Positions 20,460-31,317 of a stretch of 32,939 nt of DNA are shown here, piece after piece. Every line of letters begins with the position of its first letter. Positions within the stretch are counted from its first letter, which is position 1. The position numbers and the translations under genes were made by a program. This DNA is from Candidatus Nanopelagicales bacterium (GTDB taxonomy: Bacteria > Actinomycetota > Actinomycetes > S36-B12): the NCBI GenBank assembly GCA_030728405.1, contig JANQZS010000104.1:4434-37372 (forward strand). Direction: 5' to 3'. The notes beneath the pieces were generated by a model. It searched no databases, had not been told where the DNA came from, and saw only the letters and a list, made by a program, of their open reading frames with translations.

Positions 20460-21038
20460 ATGTCAGCAGTAGATTCTCGCGAAATCAATGATGATTTCGA
20501 CGACAGCATCGTGAACGCTATCGGCCGTAGTTGGTGGATTCTGCTCGTTGGCGGAATCATCAGCGTTGCTATTGGTATCGCAGCAATCGTGTGGCCAGGC
20601 CGCACAATCATCGTCGTGGCCGTTCTCTTCGCCATCTGGCTCATCGTTTCAGGCATCTTCTCCCTCGTCCGTGGATTCGGACATGGGCTTACCGGTGGCA
20701 CACGTGCGCTCTACCTCATCACCGGAATTATCTCGATCCTGCTGGGAATCTTCGCGCTGCGCAGCGCGTTCCAGGCTGCAGAGATCCTGGCGATCTTCAT
20801 CGGAATCGCATTCCTGTTCCGTGGGTTCGCAGCACTCTTCACAGGATTTGAGTCCACATCTAGCCGCGGTTGGAACATCTTCTTCGGCATCGTCATCCTC
20901 ATCGGCGGCATCGTCATTCTCGTATGGCCAGGGCTTTCACTTCTCACGCTTGCGCTCGTTGCAGGCATCTGGCTGATCATCTTGGGTATCTACGAGATCG
21001 TCGCGGCGTTCCGCGTGCGTTCGTTGATGAAGGTCTAG
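20460..21038 (+). CDS. HdeD / DUF308-like membrane protein
   Basis: SWWILLVGGIISVAIGIAAIVWPGRTI and repeated WPG/TM pattern; GGAGGTGGGT before ATG. Confidence 0.83.
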   Translation: MSAVDSREINDDFDDSIVNAIGRSWWILLVGGIISVAIGIAAIVWPGRTIIVVAVLFAIWLIVSGIFSLVRGFGHGLTGGTRALYLITGIISILLGIFALRSAFQAAEILAIFIGIAFLFRGFAALFTGFESTSSRGWNIFFGIVILIGGIVILVWPGLSLLTLALVAGIWLIILGIYEIVAAFRVRSLMKV

Positions 21039-21063
21039 TTAATCGCTTGTGCTTGTTCGCGAA

Positions 21064-21100
21064 GCCCGACGCACCCGTTGCGTCGGGCCTCGCGCTTTTG
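21064..21100 (+). terminator. Rho-independent terminator after the HdeD-like gene
   Basis: GCCCGACGCA-CCCGT-TGCGTCGGGC perfect 10-bp stem followed by CTCGCGCTTTTGTG. Confidence 0.8.
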
Positions 21101-21174
21101 TGTTTGTGGCATCTTCGCGGTGTCGCTGTGGCGCGCACGTGGCAATTCCCCTCCGCACATGATTAAGTGGTGAC

Positions 21175-21822
21175 GTGGCATCAGAGACCTCGCAAACACT
21201 TGATCGCGGCCTTCGGGTGCTCGAACTGATAGCCGAGGAGCCAGGCGGTTTGACCGTCACTGAGATTTCATCAGCGCTGGGTGTGAGCCGAACAGTGATA
21301 TATCGCCTCGTTGTTACGTTGGAAACTCACGCGCTTTTGCGCCGAAGTTCTGATGGCAAGTGTCGGCTCGGCCTGGGGGTTCTGGCGATGGGTCGCGCCG
21401 TTCAGCCGGTAGTACGCGATGCCGCCGTACCCGCACTTCGCTTGCTCTCAGAGGCTGTAGGAGCAACATCGGTACTCACCGTGGCAGATGGGAGTGAGGG
21501 CGTAGCGAGCGTGGTGGTGGAGCCCTCGCGGTCAGATGTGCACGTAGGCATCCGGATCGGGGCTCGAGGCCCGCTAGAGGCCGGGGCTGCTGGTAGAGCG
21601 ATCCTGGCGGCCCGTACCACCGCTGGGCGCGCGTTGGAACCTGCTTGGGTGATTGCAACGAGCGAAGGCCCACAGGGGGCGTATGGCCTTGCCGTGCCGA
21701 TCCTTGGGGTTCCCGGGTTAGAGGCGAGTGTGGGAATCGTCTCTCTACGCGAATTACCTGAACAAGAGACTGGTCCTCGCGTTGCTCGTGCAGCCGGAGA
21801 GATCGCTCGCGTTCTGCGCTGA
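21175..21822 (+). CDS. IclR family transcriptional regulator
   Basis: TLDRGLRVLELIAEEPGGLTVTEISSALGVSRTVIYRLVVTLE; GTG start. Confidence 0.9.
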   Translation: MASETSQTLDRGLRVLELIAEEPGGLTVTEISSALGVSRTVIYRLVVTLETHALLRRSSDGKCRLGLGVLAMGRAVQPVVRDAAVPALRLLSEAVGATSVLTVADGSEGVASVVVEPSRSDVHVGIRIGARGPLEAGAAGRAILAARTTAGRALEPAWVIATSEGPQGAYGLAVPILGVPGLEASVGIVSLRELPEQETGPRVARAAGEIARVLR

Positions 21823-21877
21823 GATATTGCTCACGAACTCACCGAGGCGGCTGGGGGTGTTGGGCAATCCGCGAAAG

Positions 21878-23749
21878 ATGACGCACAATGCTGTGGTGCG
21901 CCTTCCCCGACTCTCCACACGTTCATTCGTTGGATCCCTGGCTGCTGCCATGACCGGCGCGCTGCTTCTCACCGCCACTCCTGGAGCACCTGCCTCGGCA
22001 GAAGGTCCAGCACCTGCGCGAGTAGTGAGTGGCTGGATTCCCTACTGGATGTCTTCGCCGGCAAAGCCACAAGGAATTCTGAGTGCCACCGCCAACGCGG
22101 ATCTGTTTACCGACGTTTCACCCTTCTGGTATTCCGCTTTGTCGGCACCTGACGGAAATGTGCGTCTTGCGATCAACCCGAACTTCTCTGGCGGGCAAAG
22201 CAGCATTTCGTGGGCGATGGGTCAACTGCGCGCAGCGGGCCTGGTGGTGCTCCCGGCAATCGCAGACGGATCAGGAAAGGGCCGGATGGCATCGGTGATC
22301 GCTGACCCGGCAAAGCGCACCGCCCACGTTGCAGACATCGTAAATCTGGTGATGAGCCAAGGTTTTGATGGCATCGATCTTGACTATGAAGTTTTTGCCT
22401 TCAGTGATGGACGCGCTACCTGGAATGCCACCCAACCAAACTGGACAGCTTTCGTGCAGGAGTTGGGCGCTGCGCTCAAAGCCCAAGGAAAACTGCTCTC
22501 CGTCACGATTCCGCCACCGTGCAGTACCAGTGGTGCATGTGGTGGTCAATCGGGTTACTGGGTCTACAACATGACCGGCATCGCGCCATTTGTCGATCTC
22601 ATCCGACTCATGGCCTACGACTTCAGTTATCACGCAATTGGGCCAATCGCACCTATCAACTGGGTCACGTCCATCGTTGCGTACAGCGCAGGTGTGATCG
22701 ATCCGGCCAAGGTACAAATCGGCGTACCCACGTACGGTCGCGCGTGGACGCGTAAGGACTCCGCTGGCAAGTTTCGCTTGAGTGGGACCTGCCCAACAAA
22801 CTCTGGCACCGCGGCGCAAAAGAGTGCCTTCCGCTCGCTCACTGCGATGTCGACGGCTACGGATGCTGAGATCCCCGCGATCATGGCTGCCAATGGGGTT
22901 GCCGCCGCCACGTGGGATGAGAAGTCCAAGGAGAGCTGGTTTGAGTACGACAAAAATGTCACGTGGGTGGATTCAGGGGGCGCAACCCAAACGTGCTCGG
23001 CCAAGCGAGTTATGTGGTTCGTCGGACCGGAAGCGGTCCTGGCTCGAACCCAACTCGTGGGCACCTACGGCATCAAAGCAGCTGCCTACTGGACTGTGGG
23101 CGGAGAGAACCAGTCGCAGTGGCCGCTCATTCGAAGCTACGCGCAGTCACTCGCACCTGCTGAAGCGAATGTCACCATCGTGGCTGAGCCAGGTGCGGTC
23201 TTTGGGCAGTCATATGCGCTCACCGCCAATGTCACTTTCAATAACGCACCGGTGGTTGACGCCGAAGCGACCCTGCAATTCCGGGACACCAAGAAGAAAG
23301 CCAAATGGGAGTCTGTTCAAGTTGTGAGAACAGGCCAAGATGGGTCTGCCGCATTCTCAGTGCCAGCCCAGCGCACCGGAAATTTCCAGGTTGTCACTGC
23401 TGGTGCTGGGGGAGTAGCTGCTTCGCAGAGTCCTCCGATCTTGGTGGAGGTGTTCTCGGCCCTGACCGTGCGTGCAAAGACTCCGGTGATCTCACGAGGG
23501 GGAACGGCGAAGATAGTGGTCGTCGCCCGCCCGGCTGTGCCTGGTCAACGGGTGCGCATCGAGATGCAACGCAAAACGGGGTGGAAATTCATCACCGCGA
23601 CCAAGGTCAATTCCAAAGGTCGGGTGGCCGCATCTGTCACAACACCTAAGAAGCCAGGTCTGTGGCAATTCCGTGCGGTGGTACGACCCGGTGGTGGAGT
23701 TCAGGGAGCCACCTCGGAGCCGGTCCCAATCAGAGTCAAGAAGAAGTAG
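21878..23749 (+). CDS. Secreted glycoside hydrolase family 18-type protein
   Basis: Signal peptide; GFDGIDLDYE (DxxDxDxE); GVPTYGRAW; C-terminal Ig-like extension. Confidence 0.88.
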   Translation: MTHNAVVRLPRLSTRSFVGSLAAAMTGALLLTATPGAPASAEGPAPARVVSGWIPYWMSSPAKPQGILSATANADLFTDVSPFWYSALSAPDGNVRLAINPNFSGGQSSISWAMGQLRAAGLVVLPAIADGSGKGRMASVIADPAKRTAHVADIVNLVMSQGFDGIDLDYEVFAFSDGRATWNATQPNWTAFVQELGAALKAQGKLLSVTIPPPCSTSGACGGQSGYWVYNMTGIAPFVDLIRLMAYDFSYHAIGPIAPINWVTSIVAYSAGVIDPAKVQIGVPTYGRAWTRKDSAGKFRLSGTCPTNSGTAAQKSAFRSLTAMSTATDAEIPAIMAANGVAAATWDEKSKESWFEYDKNVTWVDSGGATQTCSAKRVMWFVGPEAVLARTQLVGTYGIKAAAYWTVGGENQSQWPLIRSYAQSLAPAEANVTIVAEPGAVFGQSYALTANVTFNNAPVVDAEATLQFRDTKKKAKWESVQVVRTGQDGSAAFSVPAQRTGNFQVVTAGAGGVAASQSPPILVEVFSALTVRAKTPVISRGGTAKIVVVARPAVPGQRVRIEMQRKTGWKFITATKVNSKGRVAASVTTPKKPGLWQFRAVVRPGGGVQGATSEPVPIRVKKK

Positions 23750-25472
23750 TCGTCAAGCACTCTTTGGGTAGATCAAACCAGCGCAGGGTTTCAAAGTCGG
23801 AAGAAACAGACTGACTTGAGTGGGTGAGGTCAGGCATGGGTAAACCAGTGAGCAGATCCTCCGCGAATGCGAGATAGGTCATCAGCTCTGACTCCGGCGC
23901 CCGATCATGTTGCTTCGGGAAACGCAGGTTACCGTCGGAGTCGTAAGTCACCTGGCTGAGCCTGATTGGGGGCTCAACCGGGCCACTGCGGTGCGTCCAC
24001 AGTCCGGTGCTCGGATCAAAGCGATACTCGGGGAGCAAACGCCAGCCGTGGGTAGCCAAGAGGTCAACAGCACGCACAAGATATTCAAAAACTTCATCTG
24101 AAATGAAGTAGTTGAAGTTCACCCGCACCCAGCCAGGCTTGATTCCTTCGCAGCCCTGTCCGATTTCACGTTCAAAGGCGTGCGAGAGGTCTAAGTCAAT
24201 TCCGAGAAGTCGATGGCCGTATGGACCGGCGCACGAGCAGCCTCCTCGAGATTGGATTCCAAAGAGATCGTTGAGGGCTGACACGACAAAGTTGTGATGC
24301 AGGTATGGCCCTTCAGGGCGCTTGATGACGAACGAAACGATGGAGAGCCGTTCAGAATCGGTGTTACCAAGCATGGAGATTCGTTCGTTTGTCGACCACG
24401 CTGCAATCGCACGCTGGACAAAGTCATCCTCGTGGGCTCGTATTGTGGTGGTTCCTACTTCTTGCTTGAGTTGGAAGACTAAACCGGCACGAATGGATTC
24501 CACGATCGCCGGCGTACCACCCTCTTCTCGGTGCTCGCTGTCGATGAGGTAGACGTGTTCGTCTTCGTTGACATAAGCAACCGTGCCCCCACCCACCATG
24601 TCTGGCACAGAGTTGGTCAGTAGCTCTCTGCGGATAATCAACACACCTGGCGTGCCGGGTCCGCCAATGAACTTGTGCGGGGAAAGCACCACCGCGTCCT
24701 TGTATGCCCCGGGATGCTCATTGCAGTGCGGGCGCATGTCGATATCCACGTAGGGCGCAGCAGCGGCGTAATCCCAAAAAGACAGCGCGCCGTATTCGTG
24801 AATGATTTCAGCAACGGAGTGGGTGTCGGTCATGATTCCGGTGACATTGCTGGCAGCGCTAAATGAAGCGATCTTTAACGGCCGATCCTGATAACGCTCG
24901 AGTTCTTCACGCAAATGGATCAGGTCGATGTGACCTTGAGCATCCTCCCGAATGGTCACGACGTCGGCGATGGATTCACGCCAAGGCAACTCATTGCTGT
25001 GATGCTCAAATGGTCCGATAAAAACAACGGGTCGCTCGCCCCCTGGGATCTGATCAGAAAGGTGGTAGCGGGCATCAAGGTCGGCGGGGATTCGCAGATT
25101 CAGGATTCCAATGAGTCGGTGCACTGCCGAGGTTGAGCCCGATCCACAGAAAATCACGCAGGTGGAGTCATCGCCATTGACCGCATCCCGGATGATCCGG
25201 CGGGCATCCTCGCGCAGCCGGGTGGTCTGTAACCCCGTCCCGCTGGATTCAGTGTGCGTATTGGCATAGCGGGGCAGCACTTCACCACGAATGAAGTCTT
25301 CGATAAAGCCCAGGCTGCGGCCACTTGCCGTGTAATCGGCGTAGGTGACGCGCCTGGGGCCGTATGGCCCCCACATGACTTGGTCGTCACCGATCACGCT
25401 GTCGCGGATCTGGCGAAGAATCGGCGGATCCACCAGCTTGTTGCTGCGGTTGGGGATAGACAGGGAACTCAC
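23736..25472 (-). CDS. Class V aminotransferase-fold PLP enzyme (cysteine desulfurase-like)
   Basis: CGSGSTSAVHRLIGIL, SPHKFIGGPGTPGVLI (PLP Lys), SRGGCSCAGPYGHRLLG; GTG start. Confidence 0.87.
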   Translation of the reverse strand: MSSLSIPNRSNKLVDPPILRQIRDSVIGDDQVMWGPYGPRRVTYADYTASGRSLGFIEDFIRGEVLPRYANTHTESSGTGLQTTRLREDARRIIRDAVNGDDSTCVIFCGSGSTSAVHRLIGILNLRIPADLDARYHLSDQIPGGERPVVFIGPFEHHSNELPWRESIADVVTIREDAQGHIDLIHLREELERYQDRPLKIASFSAASNVTGIMTDTHSVAEIIHEYGALSFWDYAAAAPYVDIDMRPHCNEHPGAYKDAVVLSPHKFIGGPGTPGVLIIRRELLTNSVPDMVGGGTVAYVNEDEHVYLIDSEHREEGGTPAIVESIRAGLVFQLKQEVGTTTIRAHEDDFVQRAIAAWSTNERISMLGNTDSERLSIVSFVIKRPEGPYLHHNFVVSALNDLFGIQSRGGCSCAGPYGHRLLGIDLDLSHAFEREIGQGCEGIKPGWVRVNFNYFISDEVFEYLVRAVDLLATHGWRLLPEYRFDPSTGLWTHRSGPVEPPIRLSQVTYDSDGNLRFPKQHDRAPESELMTYLAFAEDLLTGLPMPDLTHSSQSVSSDFETLRWFDLPKECLTTTSS

Positions 25473-25526
25473 GCCCCCAGAGTACGACCCATTCGACTAA
25501 GTGCGCACCCGTTGCACAATGGGGGA

Positions 25527-25820
25527 GTGAGTTCCACGGAAACAGAGGTCCGCCCCCGCGAGGAATTGGCCGAAGTGGTCCTGCCGGACACCCCGTGGAT
25601 CACCATCGTATGGAACGACCCGGTCAACCTGATGTCATACGTCACGTATGTATTCATGACCTACTTTCACTATTCCCGCGAAAAAGCTGAAAAACTCATG
25701 ACCGACGTGCACGTAAAAGGTCGAGCGGTCGTATCTGCCGGAACCCGCGAGGAAATGGAGCGCGATGTCACGGCGATGCACTCTTACGGACTATGGGCAA
25801 CAGTGAGTAAAAATGAGTGA
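25527..25820 (+). CDS. clpS: ATP-dependent Clp protease adaptor
   Basis: PWITIVWNDPVNLMSYVTYVFMTYFHYSREKAEKLMTDVHVKGRAVV. Confidence 0.95.
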   Translation: MSSTETEVRPREELAEVVLPDTPWITIVWNDPVNLMSYVTYVFMTYFHYSREKAEKLMTDVHVKGRAVVSAGTREEMERDVTAMHSYGLWATVSKNE

Positions 25821-26385
25821 TCACGAGGAAGTCTCGTATGGCTTCAGGCGATCAGATTCAGGTCGCCTGGTTTTGCGCACCGATCTGGTGGAGCGTGGAT
25901 TGCTCGATACCCTCGCCGATCAAATCATGAACATCATGGCCCCGACCTCGCAAAATGTTGACCTTGACCCCATTGCGCGCATGGTGGGAATTGACGCTGA
26001 AGTTGAAGCGCCAACTGATGAGGTGGTTCGCCGGTTGCTGCCGGATGCTTACCGTGACGACCCCGATTCAACCGCTGATTTTCGACGATTCACTGACCGG
26101 GATCTGCGCACGTCAAAAGTCGCTCATGCCGCCGTTGTGCGTGATTGCTTGGCGCGATCGGGGGAGAAAGTCACCCTGAGTGCCGATGAAGCGCAGTCGT
26201 GGCTGGCTTTTCTCAACGATGCTCGCTTGGCGTTGGGGACCAGAATCGGCATCACCGAAGCCAATCACCAGGAACTTAATGACCTCCCCGATGAAGACCC
26301 TCGCTCTGGGATGTACCACGTCTACGACTGGTTAACGTTTCTGCAGGAGTCACTTCTGCAAGCGTCGTTCTTTCACGATTCCTGA
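25813..26385 (+). CDS. DUF2017 family protein
   Basis: Position directly after clpS and overall form match the actinobacterial DUF2017 family. Confidence 0.8.
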   Translation: MSDHEEVSYGFRRSDSGRLVLRTDLVERGLLDTLADQIMNIMAPTSQNVDLDPIARMVGIDAEVEAPTDEVVRRLLPDAYRDDPDSTADFRRFTDRDLRTSKVAHAAVVRDCLARSGEKVTLSADEAQSWLAFLNDARLALGTRIGITEANHQELNDLPDEDPRSGMYHVYDWLTFLQESLLQASFFHDS

Positions 26386-26404
26386 CGCGAAATTCGATCA
26401 CCGA

Positions 26405-26449
26405 CACGAAAGAGGGGCTCGGCCGTGATGGCCGAGCCCCTCTTTCGTG
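26405..26449. terminator. Bidirectional terminator between DUF2017 gene and rhodopsin gene
   Basis: CACGAAAGAGGGGCTCGGCC-GTGAT-GGCCGAGCCCCTCTTTCGTG, perfect 20-bp stem. Confidence 0.92.
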
Positions 26450-26459
26450 AAGCTAAGAG

Positions 26460-27287
26460 CTACTTGCTGGATGGTGCTGCTTCGAGCTCCTCTTCGGCGA
26501 AGGTGGCCGAATCGTCGGCGCTCTTCTCGCGTGCGATCTTGTAGATCAGCAGGCCGAAGAGACACTTGGCGAGCACGTCGGCTACGGAGTAACCAACCTG
26601 ACGCCACACGAATGCGTCTGCACCCTCGATGCCGAACATGGGGATCATGTACGAGATCGGGTAAACGCCCCACGTTGCCAGCAGCAGCCAGCGCAGACCG
26701 TTGAGGTCCTTGCCCACCTGCTTCGGCTGATCCTTGGCTGCTCGACTGAGTTCGACGAACAGCACGTAGAGGATGTAGAGGAATGGGATGGTGGAAAGTG
26801 CGCCCCACACGCCCTTGGTGACGTTGTCGACTGCGATTTCGCCGGGGTAGCCCAGAACGATCATCAGCACGGATGCTGGGATGAGCTTGAGCAACATCGA
26901 CTTGCGAACTGCGCGCGGAAGCGCGAGGACTGCAATGGTTTCGAAGAGCAGCAGCGGAACAGTCAGCAGCCAGTCGACATAGCGGTATCCCTCGTTGAAG
27001 CCCTCGCCATTGACGAGGACATACGTCATCGCGTCGAATCCTGCCGCAGCTGTGCCCTCGTCGACGGCCACGTAGGAGCCGGTGAACGAGTTGAAAATGC
27101 GGTAGTAGTGGTAGGCAGCGATCAGACACACCATCGCCGAGACGACGAGCGCCTGGCGGTAGCGGGGCAGAACGCGTCCTTGAACTACGAGCAAGAAGAT
27201 GAACGTTGCCAGCATGGATGCCAGCGCGAGCGACAAAACGTTGTACACAGTTTGGTACTGCGAATAGTCAAGCTCAAGTACTCCCAC
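26460..27287 (-). CDS. Microbial rhodopsin, actinorhodopsin/xanthorhodopsin-like proton pump
   Basis: YRYVDWLLTVPLLLFE (D105/T109/E116), His60 in helix B, Lys241 in VGYSVADVLAKCLFG. Confidence 0.96.
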   Translation of the reverse strand: MGVLELDYSQYQTVYNVLSLALASMLATFIFLLVVQGRVLPRYRQALVVSAMVCLIAAYHYYRIFNSFTGSYVAVDEGTAAAGFDAMTYVLVNGEGFNEGYRYVDWLLTVPLLLFETIAVLALPRAVRKSMLLKLIPASVLMIVLGYPGEIAVDNVTKGVWGALSTIPFLYILYVLFVELSRAAKDQPKQVGKDLNGLRWLLLATWGVYPISYMIPMFGIEGADAFVWRQVGYSVADVLAKCLFGLLIYKIAREKSADDSATFAEEELEAAPSSK

Positions 27288-27460
27288 ACGAACCTCCGGG
27301 TTGGGTGTCGGGCAGGTGGCCCGATCGTTGGTGTCTTGGTGCCCGACGGTCGCCCGAGGATCGCCAAGCTAAGCAACCCTCTACCCCTTTGGCCCAATAC
27401 GCAAGTCAAACGCGCAATGTCGCGACGTGTCGTTTTTCCATGAGGCGGTACCGTGAGGCC

Positions 27461-27880
27461 GTGCTCAGGATTGGCCAAGGCCTGGTGGACCAGATGGTGG
27501 CCCATTGCCGGGCTGATCATCCCGACGAGGCTTGCGGGGTGATTGCCGGTCCAGTGGGCTCTGATTCCCCTCAGCGGTTCATCCCGATGGTCAACGCGGC
27601 TCGCTCGCCCACGTTTTATGAGTTTGACTCCGCTGATCTGCTCAGGCTGTATCGGGACATGGACGAGCGCGACGAGGAGCCGGTGGTCATCTACCACTCA
27701 CACACGGCCACAGAGGCCTACCCCTCCCGCACGGACATTTCCTACGCATCTGAGCCACTGGCCCATTACGTTCTGGTGTCTACAAGGCAATCGGGCTCCG
27801 TCGATGGCCCCTATGAGCTTCGATCCTTCAGAATCGTTGACGGTGAGGTCACGGAGGAGTCGATTGACCTACTCAACTGA
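27461..27880 (+). CDS. mec: JAMM/Mov34 family metallopeptidase (Mec, CysO-cysteine peptidase)
   Basis: VVIYHSHTATEAYPSRTDISYA JAMM motif; followed by cysO and cysM; GTG 27461 preferred over ATG 27440. Confidence 0.9.
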   Translation: MLRIGQGLVDQMVAHCRADHPDEACGVIAGPVGSDSPQRFIPMVNAARSPTFYEFDSADLLRLYRDMDERDEEPVVIYHSHTATEAYPSRTDISYASEPLAHYVLVSTRQSGSVDGPYELRSFRIVDGEVTEESIDLLN

Positions 27881-28011
27881 CTTCTCGACTGAATTGCTGC
27901 GAATAATTCGCATTTGCGAGTCCTCGTAGCGCCCATTCTGGGCAATGTTCGTACGCTTAAGCCCTGATTCGGAATATGAATCGAACGAGCCACCGAAAGG
28001 GCACCTGGATC

Positions 28012-29233
<1,222 letters not shown>

Positions 29234-29269
29234 TTAGCGCTGGCTAGCAAGCCCACGAATCGTTTGTGG

Positions 29270-29689
29270 TCAGGCGTATTGGCTAAACCACAACTTTGCG
29301 CGATTGGTGTTGATGATCAGCAGGATGATCAGGTTCAGGATGATCTGGCCCCAACCGCCGTATCCAAGGTTGAAGAAGCCGAAGATGATGTTCAGCACTG
29401 CGAGCACCGAAATGAGCATGTGTGCTGATTGGCTGCCGATCATCGTCATCTTGGAGAGCCAGAAGTAGATCAGGCCGAGCAGGATCATCAGGCCACCGTT
29501 GAACCAGAGGTAGAAGCCGGAGACCGTCTGCTCTTCACCGGTGATGTGGTTGATGAAGGTGGGATTCTCGCCAAATGCCGAGAAGATCAGCAGCGTGCCA
29601 ATCACGATGTTGAAGACTGCGGCCAAGACGATCAGGATCGCCACGATGGTGACCCCGACTGGGCGCTTGATGTTGGCGTCTTGCGACAT
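29270..29689 (-). CDS. Small integral membrane protein of unknown function
   Basis: MSQDANIKRPVGVTIVAILIVLAAVFNIVIGTLLIF..., four predicted TMs; AGGAG upstream of ATG. Confidence 0.75.
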   Translation of the reverse strand: MSQDANIKRPVGVTIVAILIVLAAVFNIVIGTLLIFSAFGENPTFINHITGEEQTVSGFYLWFNGGLMILLGLIYFWLSKMTMIGSQSAHMLISVLAVLNIIFGFFNLGYGGWGQIILNLIILLIINTNRAKLWFSQYA

Positions 29690-29794
29690 TGAATCTCCTA
29701 AAAGCACAGTTTTTCGGTCCGAGCGACCGATGAACCGAGCGTAGAGACCGTCAGCCCCCCAGATGGCCATGGCGCGCCGTAGGCTGACCACGTT

Positions 29795-30586
29795 ATGACT
29801 GATGCGCCCATCGGCATGTTTGATTCCGGCTTTGGCGGCCTAACTGTCGCCCGGGCCGTGATGGACCAACTGCCGCACGAATCGGTCCTCTACGTTGGGG
29901 ACACCGCGCGTGGCCCTTATGGCCCGAGGCCCTTGGCGCAGGTCCGAGAATTCTCCCTAGAAATCATGGACCGGTTGGTTACCAACGGGGTAAAGGCTCT
30001 CGTCATCGCTTGTAACTCAGCGAGTGCTGCAACATTGCGCGATGCGCGCGAACGCTACGAAGTCCCGGTGATCGAGGTTGTCCACCCGGCGGTGCGCCGA
30101 GCTGCGGCTGCCACCAGAGGCGGCCGGGTCGGTGTCATCGGTACAAATGCCACCATCACATCCCGGGCCTACGACGATGCCTTTTCTGCTGCGCCGGATG
30201 TCTCCCTCACCTCCGTTGCCTGCCCGCGTTTCGTGGAATTCGTGGAATCAGGCGTGACCAGTGGTGACGAAGTGATTGCGGTGGCCCGGGAGTACCTAGC
30301 GCCATTACAGGCTGAAGATATCGACACGTTGATTCTTGGTTGCACTCATTACCCGCTCCTTGCTGGCGCAATTTCCTATGTCATGGGCGACGAGGTCACG
30401 CTTGTGTCCAGCGCTGAAGAGACCGCAAAGGATGTGTACCGGGAGTTGATGGCGAGTGGGTTGCTGCGCCAAACCAGCGAGGTACCCGAGCACAAATTTT
30501 TGGTGACCGGTGATCCAGCGGAATTTGAGTCATTTGGTCGCCGTGTGATTGGTCCGCAGATCGGCACTGTCCGCGGTGCTCGCTAG
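29795..30586 (+). CDS. murI: Glutamate racemase
   Basis: [50 protein letters not shown]. Confidence 0.97.
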   Translation: MTDAPIGMFDSGFGGLTVARAVMDQLPHESVLYVGDTARGPYGPRPLAQVREFSLEIMDRLVTNGVKALVIACNSASAATLRDARERYEVPVIEVVHPAVRRAAAATRGGRVGVIGTNATITSRAYDDAFSAAPDVSLTSVACPRFVEFVESGVTSGDEVIAVAREYLAPLQAEDIDTLILGCTHYPLLAGAISYVMGDEVTLVSSAEETAKDVYRELMASGLLRQTSEVPEHKFLVTGDPAEFESFGRRVIGPQIGTVRGAR

Positions 30587-30597
30587 GGTCTTCTTCC

Positions 30598-31317
30598 ATG
30601 ACCCGATCCGATGGCCGTGTAGCCGATCAACTCCGTCCCGTCACCTTCGAGCGTGGCTGGTCAGAGCACGCTGAGGGTTCAGCACTGGTCACCTTTGGCC
30701 GCACCAAGGTTCTGTGCACCGCGTCATTCTCACCCGGCGTGCCGCGCTGGCTCAAGGATTCCGGGAAAGGTTGGGTCACCGCTGAGTACTCAATGCTGCC
30801 CCGCGCCACCAATACCCGTAATCAACGTGAATCGGTAAAGGGAAAACTTGGTGGTCGCACCCAGGAGATCAGCCGTCTGATCGGCCGCAGTCTGCGCGCA
30901 GTTGTTGACATGCAGGTACTGGGTGAGAACTCGATCTTGATTGACTGCGATGTGTTGCAGGCCGATGGTGGCACCCGCACGGCCGCGATCACAGGTGCCT
31001 ACGTGGCACTGGTTGATTCCATCACGTGGGCTCGCGAGCAGGGCCATGTGAAGGGCGATCCACTGATCGACTCGGTGGCCGCAGTTTCCGTGGGAATCAT
31101 CGATGGTGAGCCTCGCCTTGATTTGCACTACGACGACGATGTCCGCGCCGACACAGACATGAACGTGGTGATGACCGGTGGTGGGCGCTTCATTGAAGTG
31201 CAGGGCACCGCTGAAGGTGAGCCCTTTGATCGTGGCCTTCTTGATCAGTTGCTCAACTTGGCGGCAGCTGGCTGCATCGACTTAACGAAACTGCAAAAGG
31301 CCGCGTTTCTGGCATGA
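30598..31317 (+). CDS. rph: Ribonuclease PH
   Basis: [61 protein letters not shown]. Confidence 0.97.
   Translation: MTRSDGRVADQLRPVTFERGWSEHAEGSALVTFGRTKVLCTASFSPGVPRWLKDSGKGWVTAEYSMLPRATNTRNQRESVKGKLGGRTQEISRLIGRSLRAVVDMQVLGENSILIDCDVLQADGGTRTAAITGAYVALVDSITWAREQGHVKGDPLIDSVAAVSVGIIDGEPRLDLHYDDDVRADTDMNVVMTGGGRFIEVQGTAEGEPFDRGLLDQLLNLAAAGCIDLTKLQKAAFLA

Noticed and set aside
26398-27129. 243-aa minus-strand ORF overlapping the rhodopsin gene
   Set aside because: Arg/His-rich shadow frame of a strong rhodopsin CDS with no recognisable domain
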